A stretch of 64,000 nucleotides of DNA from Paenibacillus sp. FSL H3-0469 (GTDB lineage Bacteria > Bacillota > Bacilli > Paenibacillales > Paenibacillaceae). A model generated the notes under the pieces. It ran no database searches. It had not been told where the DNA came from and was given only the letters and a program-made list of their open reading frames with translations. Below are positions 58,285 to 64,000 of this stretch, in pieces. The DNA lies in assembly GCF_038051945.1 (NCBI RefSeq), contig NZ_CP150302.1, positions 992,001-1,056,000 of the forward strand. The letters are read 5' to 3'. The translations under genes were made by a program, and so were the position numbers. How positions within the stretch are numbered: the stretch's first letter is position 1; every line of letters begins with the position of its first letter.

Positions 58285-58981
58285 GGAATAATACCTCCTC
58301 AGCCAGGAAGACAGGACCGTCTGCACAGGCTTTGCGCTGCCCGTCCTTGCAGGAGACGCTGCAGACCAGACAAGCGCCGATGCCGCAGGCCATCCGGTTC
58401 TCCAGCGACAGATAGACGTCTGGGCGCTTACCTGCGGAATCCGCAGCGGTTCCCTTAAGCTGTGCGGCCTTCAGCATCGGATGCGGGCCGCAGACGAAGA
58501 TATGGTCATACGCCGAGAAATCCACGCTGTCCAGGATCAGTCCGCCTACATCGACGGTCAGCTCAGCAGCCAGAGGACGGAAGGCTTCAGTACGGAATGG
58601 CTCGCGGCTGAAGCCGAGATAGATATCGCTTCCCGGAAGCTTCTGCGCACAATAATACAGCGGAGCAATTCCGATCCCCCCGCCCACTAACGCAACCTTA
58701 CCTTCTACCTGCGGGAAGCCTGTACCGAACGGCCCCTCCAGCTCCACCGGATCGCCCGGATTCAATCCGGCAAGGATCTCAGTACCTTCGCCTACTACGT
58801 GATACAAGAATTCAACACCGTTATCATTCACCTGATGTATGCTAAGCGGTCTGGACAGCAGCGGATAGGCTCCCCACGCCCGCAGCATGTAGAACTGACC
58901 CATCTCCCCGCTGTTCCCCCCTTCAACTGCCAGGTGGTATACTCCTTCAGCCAGCCGCTCATTACTAATCACCGTCGCCAC
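58277..58981 (-). CDS. pyrK: Dihydroorotate dehydrogenase electron-transfer subunit
   Basis: 234 residues. FAD/NAD-binding reductase of the class 1B enzyme: [15 protein letters not shown] (FAD), [15 protein letters not shown] (NAD), and a C-terminal 2Fe-2S cluster with C-x4-C-x2-C and a further Cys ([14 protein letters not shown]...ACADGPVF). Start chosen is GTG ([10 protein letters not shown]), nine bases after AAGGAG; the TTG six codons upstream overlaps that site. A TGTGA-N6-TCACA box lies upstream, so the pyrKD pair may be under oxygen or redox control. Confidence 0.93.
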   Translation of the reverse strand: MATVISNERLAEGVYHLAVEGGNSGEMGQFYMLRAWGAYPLLSRPLSIHQVNDNGVEFLYHVVGEGTEILAGLNPGDPVELEGPFGTGFPQVEGKVALVGGGIGIAPLYYCAQKLPGSDIYLGFSREPFRTEAFRPLAAELTVDVGGLILDSVDFSAYDHIFVCGPHPMLKAAQLKGTAADSAGKRPDVYLSLENRMACGIGACLVCSVSCKDGQRKACADGPVFLAEEVLFHD

Positions 58982-59040
58982 GTTATCAAGCTCCTTCAAA
59001 TTTAATCTTATTAACCATGCCTGAGAAGGAACTTAAAATC

Positions 59041-59056
59041 TGTGACATTTTTCACA
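59041..59056. promoter_or_regulatory. Fnr/Rex-like box upstream of pyrK-pyrD
   Basis: TGTGACATTTTTCACA is a perfect TGTGA-N6-TCACA palindrome. Read on the minus strand it is TTGTGA-N6-TCACAG, one base from a Rex site, so either regulator is possible. Its centre is 67 bases before the pyrK start. Likely -10 elements (TAAGAT or TAATAA near 59005-59013) put it at about -47 to -51 rather than at -41.5. Confidence 0.55.
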
Positions 59057-59067
59057 AATGATGCCCT

Positions 59068-60108
59068 CTATTTCTTGTTCCAGATTCCGCGCACATAAGG
59101 CTTGGGCAGATCGGACGGATTGATTCCGCCCAGTGCCTCGGCAGCGTGAAGTACCCAGTACGGATCACTGAGCATGCCCCTGCCTATAGCCACCAGCTCA
59201 GCCTTCGCTTCTGTAATGACCGCCTGCGCTTCCTCATACGACTCCAGACGCCCTACTGCGATAACAGGGACCTGCAATCCGCTGCGTATGTATTCGGCAA
59301 GCCCCACCTGATAAGCCGGTCCTGGACCTGGTCCGCCATTGGACACGGCTGGCCCCTCCCCGCCCGAGGATACATGGAACAGGTCTACGCCTGCATCCTT
59401 ATACCGGCGGCAGAATTCCAGCGCATACGCTTCATCATAACCACCCTCCACGTATTCCTTGGCGGACACCCGCATGATCAGCGGCATCTCAGCCGGCAGC
59501 ACCTCACGCACTGCCACTACCACCTGTTCCCCGAACAAGATGGGGTCTTGTCCATACTCATCATCCCGGACATTGGAGAGCGGGGAATGGAACTGGTGGA
59601 TGAGATAGCCGTGCGCTCCATGCAGCTCTACAGTATCGAATCCCGCTTCGACTGCACGGCGCGCCGCTTCCCGGTAGGCGGTGATCAGCCCGGCGATCTC
59701 TTCACGGCTAAGCGCCTTGGGCATTGCATAGTTGCCGTCGAACGGAATCGCTGAAGGAGCAACCGGCGGGGCGGCATCGACAGCTTTGCGACCGGCATGA
59801 CCAAGCTGAATCGCTATCTTCGCTCCATAGGCATGAACGGCCTCCGTCAACCGCTTGTACGCCGGAATCTGTCCATCGTCCCAGATCCCGGTGTCCTGAT
59901 TCGAGATCCGTCCGTCCGGATGAACCCCGCTCATCTCTACAATAATGAAGCCTGTACCGCCGACCGCACGGCTGACATAATGCACATGATGCCAATCCGT
60001 TGGAATACCGTCCTGCTTCTCAACCGCATACTGGCACATCGGCGGCATAACCACGCGGTTCTTCAGGGTTAAAGCCTTAAGTTCATAAGGTGTAAACAAA
60101 TCAGCCAT
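59068..60108 (-). CDS. namA: Old yellow enzyme, NADPH dehydrogenase NamA (YqjM) type
   Basis: 346 residues from the ATG giving MADLFTPYEL; it has GGATGGAGA upstream. FMN-dependent ene-reductase that reduces the C=C of activated alkenes. The YqjM-group Cys is in VVMPPMCQYAV, the substrate histidines are in ELHGAHGYLIHQF, and SPLSNVRDDEYGQD and LVAIGRGMLSDPYW follow. The likely role is detoxification of quinones, enals or nitro compounds. Not clearly operonic with pyrKD, because the Fnr-like box lies between them. Confidence 0.9.
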   Translation of the reverse strand: MADLFTPYELKALTLKNRVVMPPMCQYAVEKQDGIPTDWHHVHYVSRAVGGTGFIIVEMSGVHPDGRISNQDTGIWDDGQIPAYKRLTEAVHAYGAKIAIQLGHAGRKAVDAAPPVAPSAIPFDGNYAMPKALSREEIAGLITAYREAARRAVEAGFDTVELHGAHGYLIHQFHSPLSNVRDDEYGQDPILFGEQVVVAVREVLPAEMPLIMRVSAKEYVEGGYDEAYALEFCRRYKDAGVDLFHVSSGGEGPAVSNGGPGPGPAYQVGLAEYIRSGLQVPVIAVGRLESYEEAQAVITEAKAELVAIGRGMLSDPYWVLHAAEALGGINPSDLPKPYVRGIWNKK

Positions 60109-60282
60109 GCTTGTCTCCATCCTTCCCGTATCTATGATCCATCTCAGTATACAACGATTTGGGGAAGTGATAAATCTTTGAATACTCTGCGGACGGTACG
60201 GCATAAATTCACGGCTGCTTGGAAATAACAACCCTTATATTCTAAACTAACCGGACCCATGGTTGGAGGAGGCATCGTCCTG

Positions 60283-61179
60283 ATGAAACTGGCAATATTC
60301 CGCCGCATAGTGCTGTTTATATCCGTCATTGCCCTGGCCCTGTCTGCACCGGCTGCCGAGCTTGTGTCTGTCTCTGCAGCTGCGGCAGATAGTCCTGCGC
60401 CAGTGCCTGCACAAGAGATCCGGCCATCGTCCCGGCCACAAGCTTCTATTGAAGACGAACCGGCGGTGCCGGCCGGATCGGCGGCCTCCCAATCTTCTGT
60501 CAGACACCCTAAAAAAAGCAAAGGCCTCTCCCTCAGCCAGTTGCTGCGCAAATACCCGGAGACCCTCAAGACCCAGGGGCCCCGCCGCAAGATCATCGCT
60601 CTTACCTTCGATGATGTGCCTGATCCGCGCTTCACCCCGCAGCTCCTGGATGTGCTGCGCAAATATAAAGTCAAAGCCACCTTCTTCGTGGTCGGCAGCC
60701 GTGCCGAGAAGCACCCTGCCCTGGTAGCACGCATGATCCGCGAAGGCCATGCCATCGGCAACCACTCCTATAATCACCCCCAGTTCAGCAAGCTGAGTAT
60801 GAATGCGTTCCGCATCCAGATTATCCGGACGGAGAATATTCTGCAGCTGCTGGCCGGATACAAGCCGAAGCTGATCCGTCCGCCGTATGGCGATATCAAC
60901 GAGCCTCAGCTTAAATGGGCGAAGTCGCATGGCTATAAGCTGGTGAACTGGAACGTTGACTCACTCGACTGGAGAGGACTGTCCAAAACCCAAATCAAGC
61001 ACAACATCCTCTCCCGGGCCGGCAGAGGGGCTATTATCCTTCAGCACGGGGGCGGCGGCAGAGGCAGTAACCTCCAAGGGACGCTGCAGGCGCTGCCAGA
61101 GATCATCGGCATTCTGCGGCAGCGCGGATACAGCTTCGTGACCGTTCCCCAGATGCTCCAGGTCAGCAAGAGCAAATAA
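60283..61179 (+). CDS. Polysaccharide deacetylase (NodB domain), exported
   Basis: 298 residues from the ATG giving MKLAIFRRI, with GGAGGAGG about ten bases upstream. Signal peptide (about 1-25), an Ala/Pro-rich linker, and a NodB domain (about 95-285) with KIIALTFDDVP, the metal-binding His pair in GNHSYNHPQFS, IRPPYGDIN and NWNVDSLDW. Deacetylates peptidoglycan N-acetyl groups, chitin or xylan acetyl groups outside the cell. Substrate not determinable. It ends convergently with the LysM-3D gene. Confidence 0.9.
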   Translation: MKLAIFRRIVLFISVIALALSAPAAELVSVSAAAADSPAPVPAQEIRPSSRPQASIEDEPAVPAGSAASQSSVRHPKKSKGLSLSQLLRKYPETLKTQGPRRKIIALTFDDVPDPRFTPQLLDVLRKYKVKATFFVVGSRAEKHPALVARMIREGHAIGNHSYNHPQFSKLSMNAFRIQIIRTENILQLLAGYKPKLIRPPYGDINEPQLKWAKSHGYKLVNWNVDSLDWRGLSKTQIKHNILSRAGRGAIILQHGGGGRGSNLQGTLQALPEIIGILRQRGYSFVTVPQMLQVSKSK

Positions 61180-61194
61180 CCGCTTGATCATTAG

Positions 61195-61223
61195 TTATCG
61201 TGTGCAACATATAAATTCTTATA
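61195..61223 (+). repeat. Dispersed 29-bp motif, copy 2
   Basis: Begins TTATCGTGTGCAAC and ends TTCTTATA; differs from copy 1 (15560-15588) at three positions. As there, a terminator hairpin begins about ten bases later. Confidence 0.6.
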
Positions 61224-61232
61224 TTTTAAAAA

Positions 61233-61277
61233 AAGGAAACAAAACCGGCGGAAGCTGCCTGGTTTTGTTTCCTTTTC
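61233..61277. terminator. Bidirectional terminator between the deacetylase and LysM-3D genes
   Basis: GGAAACAAAACC (61235-61246) pairs with GGTTTTGTTTCC (61261-61272). TTTTC follows on the plus strand and a T run follows on the minus strand, so it serves both converging genes. Confidence 0.9.
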
Positions 61278-61323
61278 ATGATTACATATTGCGCTTGCTA
61301 TGGTGCAAAGATTCATTATCGGT

Positions 61324-62007
61324 TTATTCAATAATATATAAATGTACATACTGATAACCGAAATCGGCTACAAAGCTCTGGCTGCCCGGAATAAAGATAT
61401 CGATCCGGTTGCCCTTGATCGCACTCCCCATATCCGTCGCTGTCGCTACGAAGGCTTGCTTCGGAAGGCCCGGATGGGTATACCCGGTCACGAGCACCTT
61501 CGTTCCCAGCGGAATCACGCTCGGGTCAACGGCGATGGTTCCGAGCTTCAGCGCATTGCCGAAATAATCGACTGCGCCCCATTTGCCATTCTCGCTGGCT
61601 GCCGAGGAATAGGCGGAAGCTTTGACCTGCAGCACTTTGGCATAATTAAATTCTTTGCCCCAGGCTTGAACTGTGTTGGTTGCCGGCTGCACACTCAGGG
61701 CTTGAACTTCTGCTGCGTCCACAGCTTCTACTGAAGCTGCTGCAGTATTGGCTACTGCCACAGTCTTGGCTTGAACATCACCCGGAATGGTAAATTTCAG
61801 CCCGGGATAGATATTTAGCGCTGAAATCTGCGGGTTCGCATTCATAAGCTCATCAACGCTTATGCCATAATGATTGGATAGAGTATAATAGGTAGTAGTA
61901 TCTCCAGCGATATGTACGCTGTCAGCTTGAACGGGAGCTGCGTGAAGCAAGGTGCCGAGTCCCAGTACGGCCGCCAGGGCGGTGATGGCTCTGATCTTGA
62001 GTTTCAT
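61324..62007 (-). CDS. LysM-3D domain cell-wall protein (YocH-like)
   Basis: 227 residues: signal peptide (about 1-28), a LysM domain (about 35-75, HIAGDTTTYYTLSNHYGISVDELMNANP), an Ala/Val-rich linker, and a C-terminal 3D domain (about 125-227) with VKASAYSS, TIAVDPSVIPLGTKVLV and the Asp-containing ATDMGSAIKGNRIDIFI. 3D domains resemble lytic transglycosylase MltA cores; B. subtilis YocH is a WalR-controlled cell-wall hydrolase of this type. Upstream, a TGT(T/A)AA direct repeat on this strand could be a WalR box, but the same site suits PhoP control of ppk better. Confidence 0.88.
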   Translation of the reverse strand: MKLKIRAITALAAVLGLGTLLHAAPVQADSVHIAGDTTTYYTLSNHYGISVDELMNANPQISALNIYPGLKFTIPGDVQAKTVAVANTAAASVEAVDAAEVQALSVQPATNTVQAWGKEFNYAKVLQVKASAYSSAASENGKWGAVDYFGNALKLGTIAVDPSVIPLGTKVLVTGYTHPGLPKQAFVATATDMGSAIKGNRIDIFIPGSQSFVADFGYQYVHLYIIE

Positions 62008-62204
62008 GAATTGCCTCCTTCAATGGTGACGCCAGGTTTGTAAACTAACAGTAATGAATATATCACAACTTTGTAACCATTGGCTATGTTTTTGTGGCAA
62101 TTGGAAATAATTATCCCAAATAAAGCGTTAACACCGATATAAATATTACATATTCTTAATCATTATTAAGGGACCCGGCATAAATATGCCATGTTTCCTG
62201 AATA

Positions 62205-62258
62205 TTCGCAAAAATTTTACACAGTTTTAACATTTCTCACGCAAGCAAATAGTAGAAT
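62205..62258 (+). promoter_or_regulatory. PhoP-type box and promoter upstream of ppk
   Basis: TTCGCA, TTTACA, TTAACA and CACGCA half-sites start at 62205, 62216, 62227 and 62238, exactly 11 bases apart; the central pair TTTACA-N5-TTAACA matches the PhoP consensus. A TAGAAT -10 lies at 62253-62258, putting the central boxes at about -49 to -33. On the minus strand the same bases read TGTTAA-N5-TGTAAA, a WalR-like repeat facing the LysM-3D gene. 62008-62204 shows no gene. Confidence 0.55.
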
Positions 62259-62307
62259 GAAAGAACACGATATCTTAACTAGACATTGAAGCAACCTTGG
62301 AGGGTCC

Positions 62308-64000
62308 ATGAACGTGAATACAGATGAGAAAAAAATCAACAATATTAGTCCTGCAACAGCCTATCTTAACCGTGACCTCAGCTGGATCGAGTTCAACCGC
62401 CGGGTGCTCGGCGAGGCACAGGACCCTGAGAACCCGCTGATTGAGCGGGCTAAATTCCTGGCCATAGTGTCCAGTAATCTGGATGAGTTCATCAGTGTCC
62501 GGGTAGCCGGCATCCAGGATCAGATCCGGGCGGGATATACCAAAAAAGACTTTACCGGCTACACGCCCTCCGGCCTCTATAAACGCCTCAGCAAACGGGT
62601 CACCAAAATCGTCGCCGACCAGTACCGCACCTTTAAGGATATTTCACGCAGCCTGCATAAAGAGGGTATTGTGTTCGTTGATTATGAAGACTTAACACCG
62701 GCACAGGAGCAGTCGATTGAGGAGTACTACCGTGATATTATTTTTCCTGTGCTGACTCCTATGGCCGTCGACCAGAGCCGTCCGTTCCCGCTGGTCCACA
62801 GCCAGTTCATCTATCTGGCTGTCGTGCTGACAAGGAAGAACAGCCAGGAGGAAGAGCCTTACTTCGCCATTCTGCAGATTCCGTCCAATCTGCCGCGATG
62901 CATTCCCTTGCCGCACCGCGCGAACAGCAAAAAACGGCAATTCGTATTCATTGAAGATGTAATCCGCCATCATATTCAGACCTTGTTCAGCGGTTATGAA
63001 CCGGTAGCCGTCAGTGAATTCCGCCTGACCCGCAACTCTGACCTGACGATAGATGAAGAAGGCGCGGAGGACCTGCTGGAGGAGATTGAGAAAGAGCTCC
63101 GCAAACGCCGCCGCGGTGTGCCTGCCCGTCTGGAAGTCCAGAAAGGCATCCACCCCTATGCGCTGGAGCAGCTGCAGGCTGAATTCGAGCTGGAGGACTT
63201 CGTCTTCGAAATCGAAGGCCCGCTTGATCTCGGCTTCCTGCGCAGCTTCACGAGCAGTCTGAAGGGCTTCAGCTATCTGCTCAATCCGCCTGTCGAGCCG
63301 ATGTATCCGGCGGAGTTCGATGAGAATGAAGATTTCTTCGAGGTGCTGAGCCAGCGCGATGTGCTGGTCTATCATCCGTACGAATCCTTCGATGCCATGA
63401 CGGATTTCATTATCCAGGCCTCCGAGGATGAGCAGGTGATGGCGATCAAAATGACGTTGTACCGGGTCAGCGGCAATTCTCCGCTGATTACTGCCCTCGC
63501 CAACGCAGCCGAGTCCGGCAAGCAGGTTACGGTGGTCGTGGAGCTGAAGGCCCGCTTCGATGAGGAACGCAACATCGCCTGGGCGCGTAAGCTGGAGCAG
63601 TCCGGCTGCCACGTGGTCTACGGTCTCGTCGGCCTCAAGACCCATGCCAAGGTAACGCTGATCGTCCGCCAGGAAGGTTCTGAGCTGCGCCGCTATGTTC
63701 ATGTGGGAACAGGCAATTACAATGACAGCACGGCCAAGGCCTATACCGACCTTAGCCTGTTCACCGCCAATCATGAGATTGGCCTGGATGCGTCCGAGCT
63801 GTTCAATCAGATGACAGGCTACTCCGCCAACTACAACTGGAACTCCTTCATCGTAGCACCGACTAACATGAGCCTGTCGCTCCAGAAGCTGATTCTGCGT
63901 GAGGCAGAACATGCTGCCGCAGGCCGGCCTGCACGAATTATCGCCAAGATGAATTCCCTGTCGAACCAGGAGGTTATTGATTATCTCTACAGCGCGGCTC
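62308..64000 (+). CDS. ppk: Polyphosphate kinase (partial, runs off the window)
   Basis: 564 residues visible without a stop, so the C-terminal part is missing. PPK1 makes polyphosphate from ATP reversibly. The N-terminal domain has YLNRDLSWIEFNRRVLGEA; the head domain VSSNLDEFISVRVAGIQDQ follows; the catalytic core has LYRVSGNSPLITALANAAES and the phosphorylated histidine in GLKTHAKVTLIVR (codon near 63642), then VGTGNYNDSTAKAYTDLS. ATG is preceded by GGAGG at a short four-base spacing. A PhoP-like box upstream suggests induction under phosphate starvation. Confidence 0.95.
   Translation, partial: MNVNTDEKKINNISPATAYLNRDLSWIEFNRRVLGEAQDPENPLIERAKFLAIVSSNLDEFISVRVAGIQDQIRAGYTKKDFTGYTPSGLYKRLSKRVTKIVADQYRTFKDISRSLHKEGIVFVDYEDLTPAQEQSIEEYYRDIIFPVLTPMAVDQSRPFPLVHSQFIYLAVVLTRKNSQEEEPYFAILQIPSNLPRCIPLPHRANSKKRQFVFIEDVIRHHIQTLFSGYEPVAVSEFRLTRNSDLTIDEEGAEDLLEEIEKELRKRRRGVPARLEVQKGIHPYALEQLQAEFELEDFVFEIEGPLDLGFLRSFTSSLKGFSYLLNPPVEPMYPAEFDENEDFFEVLSQRDVLVYHPYESFDAMTDFIIQASEDEQVMAIKMTLYRVSGNSPLITALANAAESGKQVTVVVELKARFDEERNIAWARKLEQSGCHVVYGLVGLKTHAKVTLIVRQEGSELRRYVHVGTGNYNDSTAKAYTDLSLFTANHEIGLDASELFNQMTGYSANYNWNSFIVAPTNMSLSLQKLILREAEHAAAGRPARIIAKMNSLSNQEVIDYLYSAA

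Noticed and set aside
62039..62054. WalR box TGTAAA-N5-AGTAAT near the LysM-3D start
   Set aside because: The second half-site does not fit the consensus and the orientation faces away from the gene.
62692..63912. A 406-residue ORF antisense to ppk
   Set aside because: It is a mirror of the strongly conserved ppk reading frame; no independent start signal or family resemblance.

Overview
The window looks like a chromosomal segment of a spore-forming Firmicute, most probably Paenibacillus or a close relative. The base composition is moderately GC-rich and strong AGGAGG-type ribosome binding sites are common. TTG and GTG starts are frequent. A gerQ-cwlJ spore germination pair, a YesM/YesN two-component system, XerS, a c-di-AMP riboswitch in front of kimA, and Bacillus-type Fur, Fnr and PhoP boxes all point the same way. 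No rRNA, tRNA, prophage or CRISPR locus was seen. The genus assignment is inference; no search was run.

Layout. 1-6.3 kb: the end of an unidentified gene, murB, then a Fur-boxed siderophore-iron uptake set (binding lipoprotein, two FecCD permeases, ATPase, FhuF-type reductase). 6.4-14.8 kb: kimA behind a ydaO-type c-di-AMP riboswitch, the disulfide pair bdbD-bdbC, an MHYT/PAS histidine kinase, a CorC/HlyC-type membrane protein behind a structured leader, and cwlJ-gerQ. 15-23.5 kb: a DUF2500 protein, a 58-residue Cys-rich protein behind a perfect Fnr box, a BNR-repeat lipoprotein, an amino-acid permease divergent from ldh, a tyrosine recombinase, and a LysR regulator divergent from an APC permease. 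24-32.7 kb: an ECF sigma/anti-sigma pair, an esterase, an aminotransferase, a small zinc-ribbon protein, and an SgrR-like regulator divergent from an MFS transporter. 33-34.5 kb: an IS3-family element inside a palindromic repeat array. 34.7-42.6 kb: a catabolic cluster (YesMN, sugar-type ABC importer, TIM-barrel protein, FAD oxidoreductase). 42.8-53 kb: a WYL regulator/oxidoreductase pair, a TetR-membrane protein-flavodoxin operon, a lipoprotein, a GNAT enzyme, XerS, a pentapeptide-repeat protein, a second TetR and a methionine aminopeptidase. 53.6-64 kb: moeA, a PspA/DUF350/DUF4178 envelope-stress set, an LpdD-like protein, pyrK-pyrD behind an Fnr/Rex-like box, an old yellow enzyme, a polysaccharide deacetylase, a LysM-3D cell-wall protein, and ppk running off the end behind a PhoP-like box.

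The most unusual feature is a family of intergenic palindrome arrays. At about 23.8 kb, 32.9-34.7 kb and 53.4 kb, short hairpins with TGTA/TACA-type arms recur with a 51-bp period, although their sequences differ between loci. The period is exact at the first two loci; the third shows 51, 62 and 51. The IS3 element interrupts one array, and the conserved phase gives an insertion length of 1,394 bp. Other dispersed intergenic motifs are an AACATAAT/ATTATGTT palindrome (four copies), a 29-bp motif of the TTATCGTGTG type (two copies) and a 29-bp motif of the CTATTGTGAA type (three copies, two bracketing the 53-kb array).
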